Below, one piece after another: positions 41,261 through 51,612 of a stretch of DNA of 64,000 bases. Under the pieces are notes generated by a model. The model had not been told where the DNA came from, did not search any database, and was given only the letters and a program-made list of their open reading frames with translations. The DNA lies in assembly GCF_000283155.1 (NCBI RefSeq), contig NW_004454207.1:119914-183913 (forward strand), written 5' to 3'. The translations under genes were made by a program, and so were the position numbers. Source of the DNA: Ceratotherium simum simum (lineage: Eukaryota > Chordata > Mammalia > Perissodactyla > Rhinocerotidae). Numbering within the stretch: the stretch's first letter is position 1; each line of letters starts with the position of its first letter.

Positions 41261-41440
41261 GTTTCTCCACCTTGGCACTACTGATATTCTGAGCTGGAAC
41301 ATTCTTTCTTATGGGTTTGCCCTGTGCACCGTAGGATGTTGAGCAGCACCCTTGGCTTCTACCCACTAGATGCCAGTAGCACCTCCCTCCCCGAGTTGTG
41401 GCAGCCAAAAATGTCCCCAGACATTACTAAATGTCCCAGC
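41261..41440 (+). mobile_element. MER20-type hAT element
   Basis: 'GTTTCTCCACCTTGGCACTACTGA', 'GTAGGATGTTGAGCAGCACCC', 'CCACTAGATGCCAGTAGCACC' and 'AAAAATGTCCCCAGACATT'. Its right end is lost. Confidence 0.88.
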
Positions 41441-42085
41441 AGCAGATAATCAAGAGGACAAAAATGTAAAAGATTCAAAGGGGTAAAAAGTAGAAATCTG
41501 TGAAGAAAATAGAAGGCGCCAGTATGGAGAAATTAAAGCTCAAAAGTTATTACATAAGTATTTGAAGAATCTTTTCACGAAGGACGGTAAGGACTGACTT
41601 TCTAACCCCGCACAGGGCAGAATAAGAAAAAGTGAATTTAAATGGAAGAAAAATTGGGACTGGATGTACAGACGATTAAACATTAATACCAGTTCCTGGC
41701 TGGCATCTTCTTTCCTAAAGATTTTTATGAGCAGAATAATCTCGGCTGACTAGGAATTGTTCTCTGGGGGCTTTGTGGTTAAGATTTGAGAATCTTCAGC
41801 TAATTAAATCTGCATTAAAAGGTAGCCAAAAATGTTTCTTCCATGATCGTGTCTACTACGGTGCTTTCAACAAAACAAGCAATAACTGTTTCTTCTTACA
41901 AAAGGAATACATGTTACTCATAGAAAATTAGAAAATGTAGCTAAGCTAAAGAAAAGAAAAATGTAACACACCCAGAATCCCACAACCCAGTGAAATACCA
42001 CGGTTGATACTGTAGTGGATTCGCTTCCTGACTGTTTTCAATTTTCATATATAAAGGTATTTGTGTAGATATAAATATATCAAAC
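41441..42085. other. Intergenic, nothing clear
   Basis: AT-rich with no gene signal. 41880-42060 ('GAATACATGTTACTCATAGAAAATTAGAAAATG') resembles a worn old LINE end. Confidence 0.45.
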
Positions 42086-42735
42086 TGTAGGGGCAGGAGA
42101 CTTTTCCCTTTGTGGGAGATAAAGATTTGGCCACCCTGAAATCTATCTCTTTACCTTGATTGTTTTCTCTGACGGACATTTGAACTCCCCCACTAATTGC
42201 CTAAAGAATTTGACATAGAAGATCTGTAATATAATGTAAAATAGATGTTACAATAGGAAAGGCACCAACAAGCCCATCTTATCGGAAATTCTGTTTCTCT
42301 GGCCACATTCTCTAGATTGCCCTGCAAGGAGTTGCCAAACATTTACATTTATAAGGGAAATCTCCATTTGTAAAGGTATCTCCCTCTGTATTGGGAAGAG
42401 GGGGGACGACCTCATTTGTAGAAACTTATCAATGTGGAAGGTGAGGCCTTAAATGTGCATAATAACCTTACTCTTGTTTACTGTGCTTTAGTGGTTATCT
42501 CCTGTAACTGACTCCCCCCACCCCCAACATCCTCCTTTGTCTTTAGCTGAACATGGTGTTTAAGAGAGAATTTCTGCTATTGTGTTGAGAAACGCAGTGT
42601 CCCTGGTTTCTCCCATGTATACATGTTATTAAACTTGGTATTATTTTCTCCTGGTAACCTGTCTTGTTAATTATTTGGCCAGCCATAAGAACCTTAAGGG
42701 AAAGAGCAGAGGGAGATTCTCCCTCTTCCCCTACA
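42086..42735 (+). mobile_element. ERV LTR, family B variant
   Basis: From about 42175 it parallels the family B copy at 40099-40914, including CATTTATAAGGGAAATCTCC, 'TGTAACTGACTCCCCCCACCCCCAACATCC' and the poly-A region. It has a different left part, beginning TGTAGGGGCAGG and ending CCCCTACA, an inverted terminus. No matching target duplication is seen (AAAC left, CCTT right). Confidence 0.7.
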
Positions 42736-43212
42736 CCTTGTTCCCTTTTAGGTTCTTTGGCTGATCTAATAATTACATTGATATAAGACAAATTTGCAAG
42801 AGAGAGAGAAATTTAATTTCGTACATATGGGATCCCATAGAAATGAGACTCCACGAAGTGACAAAAGCAAGCAGCTTTTATACCTTTTAGACAAGGCAAC
42901 AATAAATTTGTGAAGTATTGACAAAACAGAGGGGTTTGGGCTTCGGGTAGCAAATTAGAGAAAAAGTAACAGAGTTTGTTTATATAGCCTTCTGGGCCCT
43001 GAATTCCCTCTCTGTGACCATAAGGATGCCTTTTGTCCTCCTGGTACAGGGAAGTGACCTTCACATGGAGATTTATTTCCTGCTTTCAGCGGGCCAAAGG
43101 AGGGTCGGAGTGTCCTTCTTGCACTGACTGTTTCTTAACTAACTTTAGTTCAAAATCATCAATATGCCAAAGTGGCATATTTTGGAGCGGCATATTCTGC
43201 TCTCCTTCAACA
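42736..43212 (-). mobile_element. ERV1-type (MER34-like) LTR, antisense
   Basis: On the minus strand it starts TGTTGAAGGAGAGCAGAATATGCC and has 'CAAAATATGCCACTTTGGC'. It abuts the family B LTR directly. Family named from memory of the LTR start. Confidence 0.6.
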
Positions 43213-43437
43213 CCTGCATACATTAGATGGATGTTCAGCATATAATGTGTCAGAGCTTGCTTTTTTTTCATTTAATATACTACGTCAGAAAGTATCTGCT
43301 ACCACTTTAGTTTTAATTCTTCCATTGTACAGATGTCTTATAATTTAACCCATCCTCTGTTTTGGGAGCTTTAACTTGCTTCCGGTGCTCTGAGATCATA
43401 AATAATATGGCAGCAAACTTTCCTTAGATGATTCTTT

Positions 43438-43690
43438 TTTTCTTTTTGTGAGGAAGATCAGCCCTGAGCTAACATCTGATGCCAATCCTCCTCTTTTTTT
43501 CAGAGGAAGATTGGCCCTGGGCTAACATCCGTGCCCATCTTCTTCTACTTTATATGGGATGCTGCCACAGCATGGCTTGAGAAGCGGTGCCTTGAGCCCC
43601 GGGATCCGAACCTGCGAACCTAGGGGCTACCGAAGCAGAGCGCCTGCGCACTTAACTGCGCAGTTAACCACTGCACCACCAGGCCGGCCC
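43438..43690 (-). mobile_element. ERE SINE
   Basis: Reverse ERE ending CACCAGGCCGGCCC. Duplication CCTTAG(A/G)TGATTCTTT at 43422-43437 and 43691-43706. It stands about 400 bp upstream of the first CpG-rich block. Confidence 0.94.
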
Positions 43691-44094
43691 CCTTAGGTGA
43701 TTCTTTGCACTCCCTTCCCCCTGGGGCAAATTCCTGGAGCAAACGACACCAACAGCTGATGGGCCCATTGTATTTTTCACACTATGCACACTTGTAAGGC
43801 TTTTGGTAGGAATTATTAAACAGCCCACCAGGAAGCTTGTTCAATTTACATTCTCATGAGTGGTATCTGTTTTTTTTTTTTTTAATCTTTGCCAAAATGA
43901 CAATTTCATAGGTGGGGGTGGAGGATGTTGGAAGTTATCTCATTCTATTGAAAATTGCACGGCCCAGTTTTGAGTCTTTTCTGAATCGCCTGTTTGCCGT
44001 AATGTTTTTACACTTGAGCAATCACCTGGAAAAGAGAAGGTGAAATTTACCTATTGGCAAAAACGTCGCCCCCAGATGAGGAAGGTGCCTCTAC

Positions 44095-44559
44095 TTTAGT
44101 CATTTCCGCCAAGCCGGAACACAAAGCAAGTCATTTTAGACCGCAGGAGGGCATTTTATAGACCCTCCAGCTCCCACTGATTCCTGGAACTACTGTGACC
44201 GTAGTCTGTGCAACCCAGCCTCTGAGGACAGCGCATCCTGTGTCGGGGACGCTGGTTTCTCTCTGGACACGAAAACACCGAGTATAGGAGGCGAAAGAAA
44301 TTGGCACGGCGGGCCTCCAGAGCCAAGAGGTGACCGAGCGGGCTGGGCGGGGCTGAGTGGCAGGGCCGAGCACGTGACGCTCCCAGCCGGGCTCGCCGGG
44401 AGGTGGAGGTGGATCCCGGGCGCCTGAGGCTGAAATCGACATTTGCCTCGGGCAGGAAAATACGCTTGTCAGTTTCTGTCTCCATCAGACCCTCAACCCA
44501 CAGGAGCAGGGGAATTCGATAGCATTTTAACTTTATATCTGAGGAACCTGAAAGCAAAG
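44095..44559 (+). promoter_or_regulatory. CpG-rich block 1: candidate promoter and first exon
   Basis: CpG density rises sharply against the AT-rich surroundings (44150-44440). It holds a Sp1-type box GGGCGGGGC (44345-44353) and an E-box CACGTGAC (44371-44378). A full consensus donor AAAG|GTAAGT falls at 44559/44560 on the + strand. In other mammals the gene downstream of WWC3 is CLCN4 with non-coding first exons; this is a candidate alternative first exon. No TATA box at a clear distance. Transcription direction is inferred from the donor only. Confidence 0.45.
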
Positions 44560-45735
44560 GTAAGTTGCTTATCACTCAGAAAAACAAACGAGAGGAGTGA
44601 CCTAGAAAACTACACGGCCACTATGTTGATTTTTAAAATCTGATGTTGAAAATAATAGATGGCTGTGAGAGACAAGGGCCCATATTTATCCCCAAATTAG
44701 AGACTGACCTTCTGAACAGAAATTTGGTTAATCTGGAGGGAATCGTGGTAAAAGGGCACCGGTTAAATATAGAAGGACGTGAAAGCTGCTGGAATAAATA
44801 GCAAGTAACTCCTGCCTGCTTGTAAAACAATCTATTTCACATCTCTTTCAGGGGCGTGAGCGAAGGGAATGTTAAAATTGTTATTTAAACTCAAGCGAAA
44901 CTAAGCTAATCTATATGAAACTGGAATACAAATATAAAAACAGTTCCTGCTTTTGCCCCTTCCCACTTCAAAACCATTTATGTGGTGTGGCAAAAGAAAA
45001 GTTGATGTGTTCACTGCTAAAGTTTGAAATATGCCATTTCAAATTTACGGCATGATCACAGTTGGAATTTTCTAAGGCTTTCTAGGCAACGCTGTTTCCG
45101 TTGTGAATGAGAAATGTTGATATCCTACATATTTTCTGTAATAGTAAGATGACTCACTTCTGCAGAATGTCATAAAAATTAGAAAACATAAAATAATGAG
45201 TTATTGTGAATTAACTCTTTCATGTCTGAGAGTTCAAATTCCTTGCCAGAAGATTTAACAAAACACAGACCCAAGTACAGCCATGCTCATGCAATAGTGC
45301 TTTATTTTAAATAATCAAATATTCGAGTAAGTAGTATAAATACGTGGTATCACTATTTTTTTCTTTGGCAAATACAAATTAATATTGGAGTGCAGCTACT
45401 GAGAGTAAATAAAAGCATTATTCATCAGTGCAATTAGTATAATAATCCATAATGAATATGCTTCAAATTAAAGTATTTGATATATTTGCTATATGATTTG
45501 AAACACTGAATCTCTATGCAAAGTATGTCCATGCACTCAAAATTTAAACCGTCATTTTGATTTGCACAAAATGTTTATTTCTCCATTGCATTTGATAAAG
45601 ACTTTTTAAAATAAAACACTAAATTGTTTCCTTTCATTACTAATCCCCTTATTGCTAGCTCTTTTGAAATCCTATTACATGCTTGGAGCCTGTAATCATT
45701 TGGATTTCTCCTTCTGTGCGCTGTTTGTTTCCCAT
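44560..45735. other. AT-rich spacer between the CpG blocks
   Basis: About 1.2 kb without recognised transposons, CpG-poor, with many homopurine and A/T stretches. Lack of insertions next to two CpG blocks may reflect constraint. No reading frame of note. Confidence 0.4.
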
Positions 45736-46160
45736 ACTTCGTGAAAGGCCAGGCAAGCTGCGCGCAGCAAGCAAATCGCCCAGACGGCAGGCCGGAGCGA
45801 GGCTTCCCCGCCACTCGCTCCTCACCTCCAGGGACTTCCAGGTCTTCTCCCGAGACCCCGCGCCCCTACCCCCCCCCCCGTCTCGCCCCGAGGGTGTCAC
45901 GTGCCGGCGTGGGGCCTGCCTCCTGGTGACGTCACCGCGCTCGCAGCCGTCGCGCTGAAGAAAGGATGCTCTAGGATGCTGTGCAGGTGGGCGGCCGGGC
46001 TGCGCCATGCGGCACTGCAGGTAAGGGGCGTGCGGCACCGACTCTGCAGGCGGAGCCCCGGCCCGCGGGCCTCCTGCCGGTCGGCACCCCGGAAAGCGAA
46101 AGTGGGGTCTCTGGCTGCTGCAGCTGCTGCAGGTGCCAGGCGGGGGAGGGCTGTTGCAGG
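45736..46160 (+). promoter_or_regulatory. CpG island: likely promoter and first exon of next gene (CLCN4 candidate)
   Basis: The CpG-dense island contains a perfect CRE TGACGTCA (45927-45934), an E-box in GTCACGTG (45896-45903) and an 11-base C tract (about 45871-45881). A strong donor CAG|GTAAGG falls at 46020/46021; a weaker CAG|GTGGGC at 45986/45987. Upstream of the donor, ATG-CTC-TAG (45966-45974) is a minimal uORF. A second ATG at 45976 stays open for 15 codons to the donor. By position (downstream of WWC3, same strand) CLCN4, an endosomal 2Cl-/H+ exchanger gene, is the best candidate. It could instead start another gene: the 15 codons (MLCRWAAGLRHAALQ) would pass as a mitochondrial presequence. 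Confidence 0.5.
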
Positions 46161-47540
46161 CCCACGCGTGACTTGGGTCTTGGCATGCCCATCCTGGGAA
46201 AGTGGGCAGGGGCCAGACAGAAAGACCGGATCATCTTGTTCAGGAGGGAAGAAATCTGGACAGATGATCACGATACATGCATTATAAAGAGAGAGAGGAG
46301 CTTGTCAAAGATAACTATCAAATGTTTTCCACCTGTCATTGTGCTTCTTAAATAATGACACATTTACTAATTCTTACAGGGGTTTGACCTCAGTGTTTAG
46401 CCTGATTTCTTTCAAAGCAGAAGCTGCTTTGCTCTGATGGAATGGAAACTCTTTGGTTAGCGATTTAAGAGCTAGATGTGCAATCTAAATCGTTTTGTAT
46501 TATTTTGCAAGCTTCTAGCATTTAAAGGGGATATGTCAGAAATGTATTTTGTTTCTTGCAGGTGTTTTAAAGAGATGTAAAAATAACAGTATCCAATAAA
46601 ATCAAAGGCAGCCTCCGAAGGTAACCATGCGGGTGAAAGAAAGAGGGAATCAGCTACATCTGTTAAGAACAAAATGGTCTTTAGACGAGGGTGAGGGTGG
46701 AGACGAACACCAAAACCCAAGAATTTCCAGGGTTCTTTTTGATTCCCTTGCTGAATAATTCCCTTGCTCAAAGAAGGGGCTTGATGACTCAGCGGCAGAT
46801 GGAGGGGGTCAGGTGACTTTTCGGTTCTGGCAGGATAGGGGGTGGGATTTTAATGGACTCTTTTGAGAGTTCTGACCTGTGATTACGTTACTTTCTCTGG
46901 TTCAAATACAACCGGAGGCCAAGAGGTGTGTGTGTGGGCACCCTTAGGAGGAGAATGTGGCATTTTTTCTTGTAAAACATGACCCTTCGGGAAGCCTTGG
47001 TGTCAGTAAACTGTATTGGAACTCACATGGTGAGTAATTGGACCCACTGGCAACTGTTGGAGGATCTGTAAAGCAATGCTATTTTAGTTGATAAAGAAGG
47101 ATTTCTTTCTTTTTTTTTCTTTTTCTTCTTCTTTTTTTTTACAGTGGGCTTACTATGGTCTCAGGCAGACCAAATAGCTTCTTTGGCTCTAAGAAGGGGA
47201 TTATACTGCCTCCCTCTGCTTTATTTTCTAACTCATTTTCAATCGATTTGCTGTGATCATTTATTTCGGAGTAAGGCAAAGCTAGAAAAACCACAGAGAA
47301 CTCTCTTCCAACTTAGAACTTTGTAAGATCCACCCAGAAGACATCAGGGGGAAAAAGAGACAGGATGTGAGCCCTGTTTAAAGAAAAATGTGGATGGGGA
47401 TAGGGGTGAAGTCAGCAACACTAATCGTGTGCTAAAATCAAAATAATGTTTCTGAGAAATTAAAGCTATGTTAGAAAATGAACTGGCAAGATATTGGGAC
47501 ATAGTCTTGCATATACTTCAGCCTAGAAAGCCAAATGTCA
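46161..47540 (+). other. Putative first intron, nothing recognisable
   Basis: No clear transposon or exon. A T-rich tract with TTC repeats lies at about 47100-47142, followed by ACAG|TGGGC, an acceptor-like sequence with no convincing exon behind it. Confidence 0.4.
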
Positions 47541-48545
47541 AAATTATATCTATATCCATATCCATGTCTATGTCTACATGTCTATTTCTGTATCTCCTTG
47601 TCTATAGCCACGTCTATATCTTTTTTTGTTTGTGTGAGGAAGATTAGCCCTGAGCTAACATCTGTTGCTAATCTTCCCCTTTTTGCTGAGGAAGATTGGC
47701 CCTGAGCTAACATCTGTGCCCACCTTCCTCCATTTTATATGTGGGACGCCACCACAGCATGGCTTGATGAGCGGTGTGTAGGTCTGCACCCAGAATCCGA
47801 ACCCACAAACCCCGGGCTGTGGAAGTGGAGCACGCAAACTTAACAACTATGCCGCTGGGCCAGCCTATGTCTATATCTTTATTTCCATGTCTATACCTAT
47901 ATCCATATCCATGTCTATGTCTATATCCATGTCTATATCTATATTTCCATGTCTATATCTATATCCATATCCATGTCTGTGTCTATATCCATGTCTATAT
48001 CTATATCTCCATGTCTATATCTATATCCATACATGTCTTTGTCTATATCCCTGTCTATATCTTTATCTCCATGTCTATATCCATGTCTGTATCTTTATTT
48101 CCACATCTATATCTATATCCATATCCATGTCTATGTTTGTATCCATGTATATACCTATATCCATACCCATGTCTGTGTCTATATCCATGTCTATATCTTT
48201 ATTTCCATGTCTATATCTATATCCATGTTTATGTCTATGTCTTTATTTCCATGTCTATATCTATATCCATATCCATGTCTATGTCTGTATCCATGTCTAT
48301 ATCTGTATCTCCATATCCATGTCTATGTCTGTATTCATCCATGTCTATATCTATATATCCATGCCTATATCTATCTCTGTATCCGTATCTATATCTCCTT
48401 GTCTATATCTACATCCATATCCATGTCTATGCCTATATCCATGTCTGTATCTATATCCATATCCATGTCTATGTCTATACCTATATCTATATCTGTATCT
48501 ATATCTCCACATCTATGTCTCTGTATCTCTGTATCCATCATCTGT
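47541..48545. repeat. Hexamer-based satellite (TCTATA/TCCATG), 1 kb
   Basis: Runs of TCTATATCTATATCCATATCCATG with higher-order variation continue for about 1 kb, broken by an ERE at 47625-47865. Because the unit length is a multiple of 3 and lacks stops in the + frames, all three + frames stay open for over 200 codons. Very low complexity. Confidence 0.95.
47625..47865 (-). mobile_element. ERE SINE inside the satellite
   Basis: Reverse ERE ending GCTGGGCCAGCC. The duplication (A/C)(T/C)GTCTATATCTTT is part of the satellite itself. Confidence 0.93.
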
Positions 48546-48569
48546 GTCTTTACTACTGTAGCCTTGTTT

Positions 48570-48860
48570 GTTTTTAATGTATGTTTAACTTTATAAGAAA
48601 ATACCAAGCTATTTTCCAGGGTGCATGTACCATGTTGCATTTCTACCAGCAATGTATAGAATTTCAGTTGCTCAGCATCCTTGCCAGCACTTTGGTGTTA
48701 CATATTTTAAAATATTTTAGCCATGCTAGTAGGTATGTAGTGGTATCTATTGTGTTTATTTTTTTAAGTGAATGAGTCTTATTGTATGTAAATTATTCCC
48801 TGCCAGCACCTTGGTATTATCAGTTTTGTTTTTTTTAAATTTTAGCCATTCTAGTGGGTA
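48570..48860 (-). mobile_element. L1M fragment, antisense
   Basis: 'CATTTCTACCAGCAATGTATAGAATTTCAGTTGCTCAGCATCCTTGCCAGCAC' and a second partial copy of the last part at about 48800-48870. Confidence 0.7.
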
Positions 48861-48884
48861 GTAATGGTATCTCGTATTTATTTA

Positions 48885-49361
48885 TTTATTTATTTTGTGA
48901 GGACGATCAGCCCTGAGCTAACATCTGTCGCCAATCCTCCCCTTTTTTGCCGAGGAAGACTGGGCCCTGGGCTAACATCCGTGCCCATCTTCCTCTACTT
49001 TCTTTTTTTTTTTTTATAATTTTATTTATTTATTTATTTTCCCCCAAAGCCCCAGTAGATAGTTGTATGTCATAGTTGCACATCCTTCTAGTTGCTGTAT
49101 GTGGGACGCAGCGTCAGCGTGGCTGGAGAAGCAGTGTGTCAGTGCGTGCCCAGGATCCGAACCTGGGCCGCCAGCAGCGGAGCGCGAGCACTTAACCGCT
49201 AAGCCACGGGCCCGGCCTCATCTTCCTCTACTTTCTATGGGATGCCACCACAGCATGGCTTGACATGCAGTGCGTCGGTGCGCGCCCGGGATCCGAACCT
49301 GTGAACTCCGGGCTGCCGAAGCGGAGGGCGTGCACTTAACTGCTGTGCTACTGGGCTGGCC
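48885..49361 (-). mobile_element. ERE SINE carrying a second ERE
   Basis: The outer ERE (48885-49003 plus 49237-49361) is cut by an inner ERE at 49004-49218. Target duplication CATCTTCCTCTACTTTCT is itself ERE sequence (48986-49003, 49219-49236). Both are reverse. Confidence 0.95.
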
Positions 49362-49429
49362 TCTCTCTCATTTTTTTAAATTTATTTTTTTATAATTTAC
49401 TGATTTATTGAGTTTCAGGTCTGTTTCCT

Positions 49430-49560
49430 CTGCTAGAACATGAACTCCATGAAGGCAGGGATTAGAGTCTGTCTCATTCATTCCTGTAATCTCCAGCACT
49501 GGGCATGGTATTGGACATATTGAGTAACTGTTTAGTACATTAGCCAATCTTTAGTTATTG
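49430..49560 (+). mobile_element. L2-type LINE 3' fragment
   Basis: 'ATGAACTCCATGAAGGCAGGGATT', 'TCTCCAGCACTGGGCATGGTATTGG' match the sense L2 3' end. Confidence 0.7.
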
Positions 49561-49799
49561 AACAAGTCTCGACGGCCTGGCAGGAGCCACCTTGCTCATG
49601 CCAGAGGAGGTCAAACCCTCTGTGGCGCCTCCACGGTTCTCATGGGTGGAGGGTCAGGGATGAGCTGGATTTGGCAGCATGTGGTTTCAAGCTGAAATCA
49701 CTACCAAGGAGGAGACAGCTAGCAATTTTCATTGCCTAGTTAGTAACTGATTTTCATTTTTTATCAATTATTTTCAAGCCCCTGGATCCAACCATGTCT

Positions 49800-51175
49800 G
49801 AAGTTTCCTTTTTTTTAAAAAATTTCATTTTTCCCACCCCTCACCCCCTGCCTTTGGCAACCACCAATCTTTCTCTGTATCTATGAGCTTTTTTTTTTAT
49901 TTTTAGATCACACATATAATATAGGAGGGATCATATGGTATTTGTCTTTCTTTGTCTGACTTATTTCACTTAGCATAATGCCCTTGAGGTCCATCCATGT
50001 TGTCACAAATGGCAAGGTTTCATTCTTTTTTTATGGTTGAATAATATTCCGTTGTCTATATACACACTGCAGGGGCCGGCCTGGTGGCGCAAGTGGTTAA
50101 GTGCGCGCGTTCCACTGTGGCGGCCTGGGGTTCGCTGGTTCGGATCCCGGGTGTGCACCAATGCACCGCTTGTCAGGCCATGCTGGGGCGGCGTCCCATA
50201 TAAAGTGGAGGAAGATGGGCACGATGTTAGCCCAGGGCCGGTCTTCCTCAGCAAAAAAAGAGGAGGATTGGCAGATGTTAGGGCTGATCTTCCTCACACA
50301 CAAAAAAATAAATAAAATAAAAAAATATATATACGCACTGCATTTTCTTTATCCATTCATCCATTGATGGATACTTAGGTTGTTTCCGTGTCTTGGCTAT
50401 TGTAAATAATGCTGCAATGAACATGGGGGTGCAAATATCTTTTTGAGTTAGTGTTTTTGTTTTGTTCGGATAAATACCCAGAAGTGGAATTGCTGGATCA
50501 TATGGTAGTTCTATTTTTAATTTTTTGAGGAACCTCCATACTGTTTTCCATAGTGGCTGCACCAATTTACATTCCCACCAACAGTGCACAAGAGTTCCCT
50601 TTTCTCCACATCCTCACCAGCACTTGTTATCTCACCTTTTTGATAATAGCTATTCTAAGAGGTGTGAGATGATAGCTCACTGTGCTTGTCATGTGCCTGT
50701 TTGCCGTCTATATGTCTTCTTTGGAAAAATGTCTATTCAGATCTTCTGCTCGTTTTTTAATCAGATTGTTTGTTTTTTTGCTATTGAGTTGTATGAGTTC
50801 TTTATATATTTTGGATATTAGCCCCTTATCTGAGAGAGATATGATTTGCAAATATTTTCTCCCATTCAGTAGGTCGCCTTTTCATTTTATTGATGCTTAC
50901 CTTTGCTGTGCAGAAGCTCTTTAATAGGATGTGGTCCCACTTCTTTATTTTTGCTTTTGGTGTCAGAATCAAAAAATCATCACCAAGACTTATGTCAAGG
51001 AGCTTAGCGCATGTGTTTTCTTCTAGGAGTTTTATGGTTTCAGGTCTTACGTTTGAGTCTTTAATCCATTTTGAGTGAATTTTTGTGTAAGGTGTAATTT
51101 TGTGAGAGGCATTTCTTTCAGAGTTTGGACGCCCTGATGTGTTGCTGCAGTATTTCAGTAATCTATTTTGCAGTT
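49800..51175 (-). mobile_element. L1M 3' region, antisense, split by an ERE
   Basis: It runs 49800-50071 and 50327-51175, about 1.1 kb of L1. The minus strand at 50340-50589 encodes [20 protein letters not shown] and PLLGIYPN, the ORF2 C-terminus; further right is 3'-ORF2 sequence. It is the best preserved L1 piece here, yet truncated and frame-broken. Confidence 0.9.
50072..50326 (+). mobile_element. ERE SINE in the L1
   Basis: Forward ERE starting GGGGCCGGCCTGGTGGCGC. Duplication TATATAC(A/G)CACTGCA on both sides. Confidence 0.95.
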
Positions 51176-51264
51176 TTCTTTGTTTTGTTCAGGTTGACTA
51201 CAAGGACTAAAAACCTCAGCTTGCCACCCTCCTTTCTCCCCTAGCCTAACGCCAGACAGAGCAG

Positions 51265-51390
51265 AGCAGATGACAGATGGATGTAGTAGAGACCTGGATT
51301 CCACTTCTGGCTTTGCGACTGGGTGACCTTGGACAAGTCACTTTGTCTCTTTGGGTCTCAGTCTTCTTGTCCTCAGAGTACAGGGAATTT
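51265..51390 (+). mobile_element. MIR
   Basis: 'GACCTGGATTCCACTTCTGGC', 'GTGACCTTGGACAAGTCACTTTGTCTCTTTGGGTCTCAG' is a clear MIR core. Confidence 0.85.
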
Positions 51391-51395
51391 AGATC

Positions 51396-51612
51396 AGGGT
51401 TTCTCAACCTCGGCACTATTGGCATTTGAGGCTGGGTAAATGTGATGTGTAGGGCTGTCCTGTGCACTGTAGGATGCTTAGCAGCATCCCTGGCCTCTAC
51501 CCATTAGATGCCAGTAGCACTCCTCCTCCCAAGTTGTGACAATCAAAAATGTCTCCAGACATTGCCACGTGTCCCCTGGGGGTGCTCCGTTGCCCCCGGT
51601 TGAGAACCACTG
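51396..51612 (+). mobile_element. MER20-type hAT element, nearly complete
   Basis: From CAGGGTTTCTCAACCTCGGC to CCCGGTTGAGAACCACTGA, with inverted termini. Contains CCATTAGATGCCAGTAGCAC. Confidence 0.92.

Noticed and set aside
44156..44575. 139-codon minus-strand frame in CpG block 1
   Set aside because: Long open frames are common in CpG-rich DNA; no domain, and the strong splice donor is on the other strand.
47774..48577. 267-codon and two other long open frames
   Set aside because: They are products of the hexamer satellite; three frames open at once with low-complexity residues.
50278..50589. L1 ORF2 C-terminal frame as a gene
   Set aside because: Truncated L1 relic without reverse transcriptase or endonuclease domains.
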